From an uncultured Hyphomicrobium sp. (GTDB taxonomy: Bacteria > Pseudomonadota > Alphaproteobacteria > Rhizobiales > Hyphomicrobiaceae): 54,003 nt of DNA. Below, piece by piece: positions 17,026 through 25,150 of this stretch; position 1 is the stretch's first letter, and the number at the start of each line of letters is the position of its first letter. The translations under genes and the position numbers were made by a program. Where the stretch lies: the NCBI RefSeq assembly GCF_902826555.1, contig NZ_CADEFI010000023.1, forward strand, positions 1 to 54,003, read 5' to 3'. The notes beneath the pieces are model-generated. The model made no database searches, was not told the origin of the DNA, and saw nothing but the letters and a program-made list of their open reading frames with translations.

Positions 17026-17395
17026 ACTTAATATATGCGAAGCGCTGATCGCCGGCCGGCGTGCCTTCAAGGGCGTTGTCCTCGAGGCCCGGCTGCCAAT
17101 GCACGACGTCCTCAATCTTCTTCGCCAGCGTCAGGTCCTTGCCGGTGATGCCTTTGGCGGAATGTGTCACAAGCCGGACCTCCACCCAGGCATAGGACGC
17201 CGTGATATCCGGGTGATGCCACGCCGCCTCGGCAAGATGGCCCACGGTGTTGATCACCATCAGCGTGCCTTTCCAGCCCGACGTCTTGTATGTGCGGCGG
17301 ATCCACCCGTCTTCCAGGCGCCAATGGGGCAGGTTCTCGGCCAGCCATGCCGTGACCTCGGCGTCAGAAAGTGGCTTCTCGCGGGGGCTGCTCAT
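17018..17395 (-). CDS. pcd: pterin-4a-carbinolamine dehydratase-like protein
   Basis: A 125-residue protein with the PCD signature EAAWHHPDITASYAWVEVRLVTH around residues 56-78, including the His-His-Pro core. Canonical PCD dehydrates 4a-hydroxytetrahydropterin. In methylotrophs a pcd gene lies among H4MPT genes and is thought to serve pterin chemistry there; the exact reaction in H4MPT synthesis is not settled. GAGGAGAG precedes the ATG. It is divergent from mptG (121 bases) and coupled to folK. Confidence 0.88.
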   Translation of the reverse strand: MSSPREKPLSDAEVTAWLAENLPHWRLEDGWIRRTYKTSGWKGTLMVINTVGHLAEAAWHHPDITASYAWVEVRLVTHSAKGITGKDLTLAKKIEDVVHWQPGLEDNALEGTPAGDQRFAYIKYD

Positions 17396-17516
17396 ATTGC
17401 TCTCTCCTCGCCTTTCGTAGACAAATACGCCTACATCCTTGCGTCTGGGCGGACCCTAATGCCCGGCCCCATCCGACGCAATCGGCGAACACATCTCCAA
17501 GGACGCACCTCGAACG

Positions 17517-18485
17517 ATGCTAGATGCTCCCCCGGTCAAAGGCTGTCGCGTGTCCGCGCCCGCGCGTCTGCACCTGGGCTTCCTCGATCTCAACGGCAGC
17601 CTCGGGCGCCGGTACGGATCGATCGGTCTCGCGCTCGACGCGCCGAGCACCGATGTCCATGTCGCGCGCGCGGCGGCGACTTCCGCCTCCGGACCCGAGC
17701 AGGACCGCGTGCGGCAGGTCGTGGAGCGCTGCCGGGCCGCGCTCGGACTCGCGGGCCACTACCGTGTCGAGGTCAGCCGCGCCATTCCCCCCCATGCCGG
17801 GCTCGGATCGGGGACACAGCTTGCGCTCGCCGTCGGGCTGGCGCTGATGCGGCTCGAGGGCCTGTCGCTGACGGCGCAGCAGATCGGCGACTTGGCGGGA
17901 CGCGGGGCGCGCTCGGCGATCGGGATGGCGGCTTTCGAGAACGGCGGGTTCATCGTCGACGGCGGGCGGGGAGCGCTCGACCAGCCGCCACCGGTGCTGA
18001 TCCAGATGCCCTTCCCCGAGGCCTGGCGCGTGCTGCTGGTGCTCGACACAAGAGCACAAGGCGCGCACGGAGACCGTGAGACACAGGCGTTCGCGGCGTT
18101 GCCGCCGTTCCCCGACGCTCTCGCCGACCGGCTCTGCCGCCTTGTTCTGATGCAGCTCGTGCCCGGCCTCAAGGAAGCGGATCTGGCGACCTTCGGCGCC
18201 GCGTTAACCCAAATCCAGGGCATCGTCGGCGGCCATTTTGCTGCAGCGCAAGGGGGCAGCCCCTGGACCTCGCCCGCCGTCGGCGAACTCCTGAACCGCG
18301 CCGGCACGCTCGGCGCGACCGGGATCGGGCAGACCTCGTGGGGGCCCACGGGGTTCGCTTTCACCCCCTCCCCCGATGTGGCAGACCGCCTCTATCATTC
18401 TTTAGTCGAAGACGCTAAAGCGAGGGGCCTTCAAATCGCGATCGTTCGGGGACGCAACGCCGGCGCGACGCTCGTGACCGACTGA
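17517..18485 (+). CDS. mptG: beta-ribofuranosylaminobenzene 5'-phosphate synthase
   Basis: A 322-residue GHMP-kinase-fold enzyme, the first committed step of H4MPT synthesis: it condenses 4-aminobenzoate (or 4-hydroxybenzoate) with PRPP and loses CO2. Recognised by SAPARLHLGFLDLNGSLGRRYGSIG near the start, the GHMP-type loop IPPHAGLGSGTQLALAVG, GRGARSAIGMAAFENGGFIVDGG, and QTSWGPTGFAF near the C-terminus. It starts an H4MPT gene run on the plus strand and is divergent from pcd. The ATG at 17517 fits the family N-terminus. Confidence 0.93.
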   Translation: MLDAPPVKGCRVSAPARLHLGFLDLNGSLGRRYGSIGLALDAPSTDVHVARAAATSASGPEQDRVRQVVERCRAALGLAGHYRVEVSRAIPPHAGLGSGTQLALAVGLALMRLEGLSLTAQQIGDLAGRGARSAIGMAAFENGGFIVDGGRGALDQPPPVLIQMPFPEAWRVLLVLDTRAQGAHGDRETQAFAALPPFPDALADRLCRLVLMQLVPGLKEADLATFGAALTQIQGIVGGHFAAAQGGSPWTSPAVGELLNRAGTLGATGIGQTSWGPTGFAFTPSPDVADRLYHSLVEDAKARGLQIAIVRGRNAGATLVTD

Positions 18486-18544
18486 AGGCGCCGGAACTCA
18501 ACATCCAAGAGCGGCAATGCCACACGTGAACGGGAGACGACCCA

Positions 18545-19444
18545 ATGAGTGAAGCCACGCCGATACTGCACATGCTTTCGCCGCAGAAGCATATGAGCCC
18601 GTTCGACGTGAATATGGCTGCAGACGCTGGCTACAAGGTCATCGTCCCTTACATCAACGTGACGCTCGACGAGACGACGGCGCTGGTGCAGGACGCGATC
18701 TTCTCGCGTCCGCCGGACTACGGCGTTCGCACGGGCGTCTTCATCGGCGGCAAGGACGCGATCCTCGCCCTCGATATGATGGAAGCCGCGCGCAAGGCCA
18801 TGGTGCCGCCGTTCCAGCTGTCGGTGGTTGCCGATCCCGCGGGCTCGTTCACGACGGCGGCCGCGATGGTGGCGTGCGTCGAGAGAGTTCTGAAGTTCAA
18901 GTTCGGCCGCGGCTGGAAGGGCACCAGGGTCGCCGTGTTCGGCGCCACCGGCGTCGTAGGCTTCGCCTCGTCGATCATCACGGCGCTTGAAGGCGCGCAG
19001 GTGCGGCTCGTCGCGCATCGCGGCGTCGATCGGGTCATCAAGTCGGCTGCCGTCTCGAAAGAGCGCTTCGGCGTCGATCTCGAAGCCGTCGCGGGCGAGA
19101 CCGATGATCAGAAGCGCGAGATCATCGAGAACGCCGAGGTCATCTTCGCCGCGGCCGCCGCCGGCGTGCAGGTGATCTCGAAGGAGCAGAAGGAGTTCGC
19201 CAAGAACCTGCTCGTGGTTGCGGACGTCAATGCCGTGCCGCCTCCGGGCGTCGAGGGCATGGAGCTGTTCATGGACGGCGAACCGCTGCCGGGCTGCAAC
19301 GCGCTCGGCGTCGGCCCGCTCGCCATCGGCGACGTCAAGTACAAGACCGAGTCCGGTCTCTTCAAGCAGATGATCGCATCGAAGGAGCCGCTGTCGCTCG
19401 ATTTCCGTCACGCTTTCGCGCTGGCACGCCAGCTCGTTTCTTGA
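18545..19444 (+). CDS. mtdB: methylene-H4MPT dehydrogenase MtdB
   Basis: A 299-residue cytosolic dehydrogenase that oxidises methylene-H4MPT to methenyl-H4MPT with NAD or NADP. It starts LHMLSPQKHMSPFDVNMAADAGY and has DPAGSFTTAAAMVA, then the Rossmann loop VAVFGATGVVG near residue 120. This pattern and its place between H4MPT synthesis genes and mch identify MtdB rather than the tetrahydrofolate-active paralogue MtdA. GGGAGACGACCC precedes the ATG. The stop overlaps the TTG start of the next gene by four bases. Confidence 0.93.
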   Translation: MSEATPILHMLSPQKHMSPFDVNMAADAGYKVIVPYINVTLDETTALVQDAIFSRPPDYGVRTGVFIGGKDAILALDMMEAARKAMVPPFQLSVVADPAGSFTTAAAMVACVERVLKFKFGRGWKGTRVAVFGATGVVGFASSIITALEGAQVRLVAHRGVDRVIKSAAVSKERFGVDLEAVAGETDDQKREIIENAEVIFAAAAAGVQVISKEQKEFAKNLLVVADVNAVPPPGVEGMELFMDGEPLPGCNALGVGPLAIGDVKYKTESGLFKQMIASKEPLSLDFRHAFALARQLVS

Positions 19445-20592
19445 CGGGCGAAGCGGTCCTCATTGCCGCCTTCTCCGCGCGGGCGCTCGCAGCGTCCGCG
19501 CGGCGGGCCGGCTACAGGCCGCTGGTCGTCGACTGCTTCGGCGATAGCGACACGGTCGCGCTTGCGGAAGCCTCCCGATGCCTGCCGGCGCGGGTTCAGG
19601 TGGGCTTCACGTTCCGCCCTCTCCTGGCGGCGCTCGAAGAGCTTGCGTCCGCCTCCCCCTCGCCTCCGGTCGGCCTCGTGCTCGGGGCGGGCTTCGAGTG
19701 CAATCCGCGCCTCGTGGCCACGCTCGGCGAACGCTTCACGCTGATCGGCAACGATGCGGAGACCATCCGGCGGGTCAAGGATCCGCAGCAGTTCTTCTCC
19801 GTGCTCGACGACATCGGGATCCCGCATCCGGAGACGCGGCTCGACGCGCCGGAAGATACTGCCGGATGGCTCATGAAGCGCATCGGCGGCAGTGGCGGAT
19901 TACATATTCACACGTGCCCCGCGAAGCCGCGGCCCGACAAGCGGCGCTATTTTCAACGGCGCACCGCGGGCGAGCCGATCTCGCTGATGGGGCTGGTCTC
20001 GGAAAAGAGCGCGGCCTTTGCCGCCAGCCGCCAGTGGGTGAGCCCGTTGGCCCGCCGCGCGTTCCGCTACGGCGGCGCGGCAGGGTCGCTGCCGCTCGAC
20101 GAGGATCTGGAAGCACGCCTCATCGACATGAGCCTCGCCGTATCGGACGCGCTCAAGCTTTGCGGTATCGTTTCGTTCGACTTTCTGGTCAACGACGGCG
20201 AGCCGTCGCTGCTGGAGGTGAACCCGCGGCCGGGGGCGACGCTCGACGTGTTCGACGACAAAGCCGGCACCCTTTTCAAGGCTCATGTGGAAGCTGCGCG
20301 CGGCGGCGATCCTGCCGCGCTGTTGGCCTCCGACTGGCATCCCCCCATTGCCCGCGCCGCCGCCTTCCTCTACGCAGACCGGGGCCCGTTCACGGCCGGC
20401 GCCGTCAACTGGCCGGACTGGTCAGCCGATCGCCCGCGCCCCGGCAGCAGCATCGGCGCGGGACAGCCGGTGGCGACGGTGATGGCCGAGGGCGACGACA
20501 TCGACGTGGTGCAGGACACCTGCGTTCGGCGCTTGGGGGCGCTCGAGACTTTGCTGTATGACACTTCAAACGAACAAGGAGCTCGACTATGA
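19441..20592 (+). CDS. ATP-grasp protein of the H4MPT/methylofuran cluster (Orf5 type)
   Basis: A 383-residue ATP-grasp enzyme: an N-terminal Rossmann-like segment (AVLIAAFSARALAASARRAGY), a central nucleotide domain with MKRIGGSGGLHIH, and the metal-binding LLEVNPRPGATLDVF at about residues 258-272. It corresponds to the protein called Orf5 in Methylorubrum extorquens. Archaeal MfnD, an ATP-grasp ligase joining glutamate to tyramine in methanofuran synthesis, is a plausible functional relative, so a glutamate-tyrosine ligase role is my inference. It uses a TTG start inside the mtdB stop and overlaps mch by four bases. Confidence 0.78.
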   Translation: MTGEAVLIAAFSARALAASARRAGYRPLVVDCFGDSDTVALAEASRCLPARVQVGFTFRPLLAALEELASASPSPPVGLVLGAGFECNPRLVATLGERFTLIGNDAETIRRVKDPQQFFSVLDDIGIPHPETRLDAPEDTAGWLMKRIGGSGGLHIHTCPAKPRPDKRRYFQRRTAGEPISLMGLVSEKSAAFAASRQWVSPLARRAFRYGGAAGSLPLDEDLEARLIDMSLAVSDALKLCGIVSFDFLVNDGEPSLLEVNPRPGATLDVFDDKAGTLFKAHVEAARGGDPAALLASDWHPPIARAAAFLYADRGPFTAGAVNWPDWSADRPRPGSSIGAGQPVATVMAEGDDIDVVQDTCVRRLGALETLLYDTSNEQGARL

Positions 20593-21557
20593 GCAGCACT
20601 CAAGCCTTCGCGCCGAGCGTCAACGCGCGCGCGGCAAAACTGGTCGATGATCTGGCGGCGAATGCGCAGGCGCTCCGCTGCTCCGTGAAGACGGGAGCGG
20701 CCGGCGAGCGGTGCATCGATCTCGGCGCGGGAGTGCCGGGCGGGCTCGAGGCGGGACGCAGGCTCGGCGAGATCTGCATGGGCGGGCTCGGCACGGTGAC
20801 GCTCACCTCCTCGTCGGGGCTCGAGCGGTGGCCGCTCGGCGTCGTCGTGCATTCTTCCAATCCGGTCGTCGCCTGCCTCGGAAGCCAGTACGCGGGTTGG
20901 ACCATCAGCGATGACGCCGGCTTTTTCGCGCTCGGCTCAGGACCGGCACGCGCACTCTCGCGCGTCGAAGAACTCTACAAGGAGCTCGGCTACACCGATC
21001 ACCACAACAAAGGCGCGCTGGTGATCGAGGGCGATAACGCGCCGCCGCCCCACGTCGCGACCAAGGTTGCGCAAGCGTGCGGCATCAATCCCAGCGATCT
21101 GACCGTGCTCTTCGCCCCGACCGGCAGCCTCGCCGGTACGGTGCAGATCGCCGCGCGCGTGCTCGAGGTGGCGCTGCACAAGGCCCATTCCCTCCACTTC
21201 GATCTCAACAACATCATCGACGGGTACGGCGTGGCGCCGATCGCGCCGCCGATCCCGGATTTCGTCCGCGCCATGGGGCGGACCAACGACGCCATCATCT
21301 ACGGCGGACGTATCCAGCTGTTCGTGCGCGGCGGCGATGCGGAAGCGGAAAAGCTCGCTCAATCGCTGCCGTCCAACACCTGTTCGATCTACGGCAAACC
21401 GTTCGCGGAGATTTTCGCGTCCGTGGGCGGGGACTTCTACAAGATCGACGCCTCGCTGTTCAGCCCTGCCGTCGTGACGGTCTCGAACCTCGATACCGGC
21501 TCGTCCTTCCACGCCGGCAAGCTCGCGGCCGATATCGTCGACGCAAGCTTCAGGTAA
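20589..21557 (+). CDS. mch: methenyl-H4MPT cyclohydrolase
   Basis: A 322-residue cytosolic enzyme that hydrolyses methenyl-H4MPT to 5-formyl-H4MPT between MtdB and the Fhc complex. Characteristic segments are DLGAGVPGGLEAGR, the MGGLGTVTL strand, VVACLGSQYAGW, LFAPTGSLAGTVQIAARVLE and LHFDLNNIIDGYG. The length is standard and there are no gaps. It starts inside the 3' end of the Orf5-type gene (ATGA), so these are translated together. Confidence 0.96.
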   Translation: MSSTQAFAPSVNARAAKLVDDLAANAQALRCSVKTGAAGERCIDLGAGVPGGLEAGRRLGEICMGGLGTVTLTSSSGLERWPLGVVVHSSNPVVACLGSQYAGWTISDDAGFFALGSGPARALSRVEELYKELGYTDHHNKGALVIEGDNAPPPHVATKVAQACGINPSDLTVLFAPTGSLAGTVQIAARVLEVALHKAHSLHFDLNNIIDGYGVAPIAPPIPDFVRAMGRTNDAIIYGGRIQLFVRGGDAEAEKLAQSLPSNTCSIYGKPFAEIFASVGGDFYKIDASLFSPAVVTVSNLDTGSSFHAGKLAADIVDASFR

Positions 21558-21621
21558 TGGGGTGCGCTTTGCCTCTCTCCTGCCGGGAGAGGCGAAAAGG
21601 CCCGCGTTGGAAACGGAAGGC

Positions 21622-22563
21622 ATGAACCAGGCGGTCTCAGCGACGGACTTGAGCGACGCAACCCCTTCGGGGCCGCGCATCGCGCTGTTCGTCGAGGACG
21701 GTTCCGGCGATTGGCATGCGCGGCGCCTGAAAAAGGCGATGGAAGCACGCGGCGCGCGCGTCGTGACGACGACGCTTTCCGCCTGCGCTTTCGACACGAC
21801 CTCGGCATCGGGCGTCGACATTCCGGGCTTTGACGGGCTGCTGCCGGACGGAGCTTTCGTGCGCTCGGTCTCGACGGGTACGCTCGAGCAGATCACGTTC
21901 CGGCTCGGCATCCTGCATGCGCTAAGAGAAAGCGGGATCCGCGTCTGGAACGACGCGCGTGCCATCGAGCGCTGTGTCGATAAATCGACGGCGACGTTCA
22001 TCTTCCAGAAGGCCGGACTACCGACTCCGCCAACACGGGTTGTGGAGACGCGCGCGCGTGCGCATGCTCATCTCACCGCCGATCCGCGTCCGTTCGTTCT
22101 CAAGCCCTTGTTCGGAAGCCAGGGCAACGGCGTGCGCCGCGCGCACGCGCCCGATGAGCTGCCTCCGCCCGAGGACGTCGGCGACGTCTACTACATGCAG
22201 CACTATCTGCGCGCGCCCGATGCCACGTTGTTCGAGGACTGGCGCGTCTTCGTCTCGCAGGGACGCGTGCTCTCCGCCATGGTCCGGCGCGGCAAGACCT
22301 GGATCACGAACGTGCATCAGGGGGCGGAGCCGCTCGCGCACGATCCGTGCGAGGACATGAGCCGGCTCGCGCTCGCCGCTGCCTCCGCAATCGGAGCCGA
22401 CTATGCGGGCGTCGATCTCATCCGCGATCAAGATGGGCAACTGATGGTGCTCGAAATCAATTCGAACCCCGCGTGGAAAGGGCTCCAGAGCGTGACGGCG
22501 ACCGACATCGCCGACACATTGGCTGGCGATTTTCTTGGAGCCGTCACAAAGGTCATCGCGTGA
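21622..22563 (+). CDS. RimK-like ATP-grasp glutamate ligase (Orf7 type)
   Basis: A 313-residue ATP-grasp ligase: the ATP-binding KPLFGSQGNGVRRA near residue 165, a DWRVFVSQGRVLSAMVR stretch, and the Mg site MVLEINSNPAWKGLQ. It resembles RimK and the archaeal H4MPT:glutamate ligase MptN, and matches Orf7 of Methylorubrum. It probably adds glutamates to H4MPT or to methylofuran, which carries a glutamate tail. I chose the ATG at 21622, preceded by GGAAGG; the upstream GTG at 21562 would cross a small hairpin (GCCTCTC/GAGAGGC, about 21571-21593) that looks like a spacer. The stop overlaps the next ATG. Confidence 0.82.
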   Translation: MNQAVSATDLSDATPSGPRIALFVEDGSGDWHARRLKKAMEARGARVVTTTLSACAFDTTSASGVDIPGFDGLLPDGAFVRSVSTGTLEQITFRLGILHALRESGIRVWNDARAIERCVDKSTATFIFQKAGLPTPPTRVVETRARAHAHLTADPRPFVLKPLFGSQGNGVRRAHAPDELPPPEDVGDVYYMQHYLRAPDATLFEDWRVFVSQGRVLSAMVRRGKTWITNVHQGAEPLAHDPCEDMSRLALAAASAIGADYAGVDLIRDQDGQLMVLEINSNPAWKGLQSVTATDIADTLAGDFLGAVTKVIA

Positions 22564-23432
22564 TGGGCTTCCCGCTCGATCGCGACACCATCGAAGCCGC
22601 TTTCGTCGCGGCGTGCCACGCGGAACTCATCGCGTTGAAGCCCGGCAACGTGCATGTTCACGCCGCCGGACACGGCATGGAGATCTCGCATTTCGAGAAA
22701 GCGGCCGCCGCGGCCGCGCCGTTTCTTGCCGATCCTCTGCGCGGGGTCGGCGCGCGCATCCTGGGTGCGGTCGGCGCCAGCGTTGCGGCCTCCGGCCTTA
22801 ATACCAACCTCGGCATCGTGCTGCTGTGCACGCCGCTTGCCGTTGCGGCGGGCGCTCGCGAAGGGGGGAGCGACCTGCGCGAACGTCTCGCACAGGTCCT
22901 GGACCGGCTCGACCGGGTTGACGCGGATCAGGCGTTCCAGGCCATCGTCATCGCAAATCCGGCCGGGCTCGGACGGGTCGAGAGCGGCGACGTGGCCGGA
23001 CCGACGACCATGACGCTCAAAGAAGCGATGGCATTGGCCGCGGGGCGTGACCGGGTTGCACGTGCTTACATCACGCGCTTCGACGACATCTTCACTCTGG
23101 GGCTGCCTACGCTTCAGGCAGCTCGCCGCGCTGCCGCAAATGAAAGCCTGGCCATTACTGCGCTGCACATGAATCTTCTTGCTTCGTTCCCGGATAGTCA
23201 TATTGCGCGCAAGCACGGCAGCGAAGCGGCCGAGACCGTGCGTGCCGAGGCCGAGCAATTTGCGGCTTTCTGGAGGCCGGTCCCCACCCCTCAGACCTCC
23301 CCGCGCCTCCTCGAATGGGACGCCAGCCTCAAGGCCCGCGGGCTAAACCCCGGCACCACCGCCGACTTCGTCGTTGCTACTATTTTTGCCGATAAGCTCA
23401 TTCATCGGAGTGCGACCACACTGCCCTCCTAG
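22563..23432 (+). CDS. CitG/MdcB-like triphosphoribosyl-dephospho-CoA synthase homologue
   Basis: A 289-residue all-helical protein of the CitG family: LIALKPGNVHVHAAGHGMEISHFEKAAA near the start, then NTNLGIVLLCTPLA, and DVAGPTTMTLKEAMALAA. True CitG makes the prosthetic group of citrate lyase from dephospho-CoA and ATP. No citrate or malonate lyase gene is present; instead it is coupled to the Orf7-type ligase and followed by fae, as in other H4MPT methylotrophs. A role in making or attaching a ribosyl group for a C1 cofactor is conceivable, but the reaction is unknown. Confidence 0.8.
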   Translation: MGFPLDRDTIEAAFVAACHAELIALKPGNVHVHAAGHGMEISHFEKAAAAAAPFLADPLRGVGARILGAVGASVAASGLNTNLGIVLLCTPLAVAAGAREGGSDLRERLAQVLDRLDRVDADQAFQAIVIANPAGLGRVESGDVAGPTTMTLKEAMALAAGRDRVARAYITRFDDIFTLGLPTLQAARRAAANESLAITALHMNLLASFPDSHIARKHGSEAAETVRAEAEQFAAFWRPVPTPQTSPRLLEWDASLKARGLNPGTTADFVVATIFADKLIHRSATTLPS

Positions 23433-23651
23433 CCCCTTGTCGAACCCGTAATCCTAGGGCTATTAAGGGGCGGCGCTTAGCGCCCTATCCGGCCAACCGG
23501 TGCGGTGACGCCAGTCATCGTTCGCTGCAACTGGGATAGCTTTCTAACTGCAGCCGGCCCTCACACCTCGGGCGGACGCTCCTAGCGAACGTCGTCGATC
23601 GGACGCTCGGGGCGCGTTGGTTTTTGTTTAATCAAGGAAGGGAACCCCCTA
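23433..23651 (+). promoter_or_regulatory. fae upstream region
   Basis: A gene-free stretch of about 219 bases. The left part has GCCCCTT (about 23435-23441) complementary to AAGGGGC and a small GGCGC-TTA-GCGCC hairpin, possibly ending the preceding operon. The right part, with AAGGAAGGG upstream of the fae ATG, should carry the strong fae promoter. I cannot assign -35/-10 boxes with confidence. Confidence 0.45.
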
Positions 23652-24164
23652 ATGGCCAAGATCAATCGCGTACTGGTCGGCGAGTCGCTCGTCGGTGACG
23701 GCAACGAAGTCGCTCACATCGACCTTGTCATCGGACCGCGCGGCAGCGCAGCTGAGACCGCGTTCGTCAACGCGCTCGCAAACAACAAGGACGGCTTCAC
23801 GACGCTGCTCGCAGTGATCGCGCCGAACCTGCCCTGCAAGCCGAACACGATCATGTTCAACAAGGTCACCATCAAGGACGCCCGCCAGGCTGTCCAGATG
23901 TTCGGCCCCGCCCAGTACGGCGTCGCCAAGGCCGTCCAGGACTCGGTCGCCGAGGGCGTGATCCCGGCCAACGAGGCTGACGACGTTTTCGTTCTCGTCG
24001 GCGTGTTCATCCACTGGGAAGCTGCCGACGACGCGAAGATCCAGGATTACAACTATCGCGCCGTTAAGGAGGCCATCGCTCGCGCCGTCGCCGGCAAGCC
24101 GACGGCCGCCGAGGCCACCGCTCAGCGCAACTCGGTCGCGCATCCGTTCGGTGCGAAGACTTGA
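23652..24164 (+). CDS. fae: formaldehyde-activating enzyme
   Basis: A 170-residue cytosolic enzyme that joins formaldehyde and H4MPT to give methylene-H4MPT, the entry to this pathway. It matches Fae throughout: [29 protein letters not shown] carries the catalytic His22, followed by the hinge [15 protein letters not shown] and [10 protein letters not shown]. In methylotrophs Fae is among the most abundant proteins. The codon pattern (consistent C-ending codons) fits strong expression. It is flanked by a 219-base upstream region and its own terminator, so it is likely transcribed separately. Confidence 0.97.
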   Translation: MAKINRVLVGESLVGDGNEVAHIDLVIGPRGSAAETAFVNALANNKDGFTTLLAVIAPNLPCKPNTIMFNKVTIKDARQAVQMFGPAQYGVAKAVQDSVAEGVIPANEADDVFVLVGVFIHWEAADDAKIQDYNYRAVKEAIARAVAGKPTAAEATAQRNSVAHPFGAKT

Positions 24165-24313
24165 AGCGGAAACCGTCCACAGCAGGAAAATGATGCACCC
24201 CCAGTAAAGGCGGGTCTGCTGCAGCGATTGGGAAGACTACTCTCCGGCCGTTGGAACGGCTGAAGACTTCGGGTGGAACCTTCACCATCCACTCGCAAGT
24301 GGACTGAAACTTC

Positions 24314-24348
24314 AGGGCCTGGTTGCGCAAGCGATCGGGCCCTTTTTC
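24314..24348 (+). terminator. terminator after fae
   Basis: AGGGCC (24314-24319) pairs with GGCCCT (24338-24343), with TTGCGCAA in the loop able to self-pair, and the stem runs into TTTTTCTTT. It lies between fae and the convergent HisA-like gene. Confidence 0.7.
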
Positions 24349-24368
24349 TTTGCCTGGCGGGGCTGCCG

Positions 24369-25055
24369 CTAATCCGCAAGCTCCTCGAGATCGCGGGCAC
24401 CGATCTTGCCGTTGTGAAGCGCCGTGGCGACGAGCGCGCCCGCGGCGCCGATGTCACGCAGCGCGCGAACGTCGTGCGCGTCGCGTACGCCGCCTGCCGC
24501 AAAGATCTTGCGGCCACCGGCACGGGCGACGATCGATGCAAGGCGCGCGAGGTCCGGCCCCTCGCCGCTGCCGACGCGGGCGAGCGTCATGACGATGACG
24601 CGGTCTGGCCAAAGGGATGCGTCGGCCAGGAGTCCGGGCGGACCTATAAATTCGTCGCCGCGGAAGTCGAGCGACAGGGGAGCCGTGAGACCGGCCGTCT
24701 CGCGCGTACCGCTGTATCCCGCCAACGTCGCGAGCGACTCCGAGCCGACGACGGGCACCTGCTTCGCGAGCCGAGGGACCGTTTGCCCTCCATCATCGAT
24801 CCAGATTTCCGAACCGGGCCAAGCGTCCGCGAGGCGCCTCTGCGTCGCTGCATCCGCGCCGCGCCCCTCGATGCCGTCCAGATCCGCAACATAGAGCGTC
24901 TCGAACGGGAAGAGCGTCCTTAACCCTTTCGCCACCGCAACGGGATCCGAACCCTCGGCGAGAGGCGTTTGGAGCGGCAGATAGCGGGCGCGATCGCCGC
25001 GGCGCGCGGCCACGGCTACGCCACCCCGCACATCGACAACCGGAATGACCTGCAT
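24369..25055 (-). CDS. HisA/HisF-related TIM-barrel protein of the C1 cofactor cluster
   Basis: A 228-residue TIM barrel similar to HisA: MQVIPVVDVRGGVAVAA with the first-strand aspartate, YVADLDGIEG, WIDDGG, LSLDFRGDEF and KIFAAGGVRDAHDVRAL. No other histidine genes are nearby, and it sits between fae and a MfnF-like gene. HisA-like proteins recur in H4MPT clusters without an assigned reaction. An isomerisation of a phosphoribosyl-type intermediate in cofactor synthesis is a reasonable guess from the fold. Start is the second of two adjacent ATGs (25058 or 25055); no strong ribosome site decides between them. Confidence 0.78.
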   Translation of the reverse strand: MQVIPVVDVRGGVAVAARRGDRARYLPLQTPLAEGSDPVAVAKGLRTLFPFETLYVADLDGIEGRGADAATQRRLADAWPGSEIWIDDGGQTVPRLAKQVPVVGSESLATLAGYSGTRETAGLTAPLSLDFRGDEFIGPPGLLADASLWPDRVIVMTLARVGSGEGPDLARLASIVARAGGRKIFAAGGVRDAHDVRALRDIGAAGALVATALHNGKIGARDLEELAD

Positions 25056-25150
25056 CATCTCACGGGGCCCATGGTCCCAACGTTCCCGGGGCTTCCTTCT
25101 CCCGGCCAGTGATGTAACACAAGGGCGCGGCGCCCAGGGAAGGAACACAT

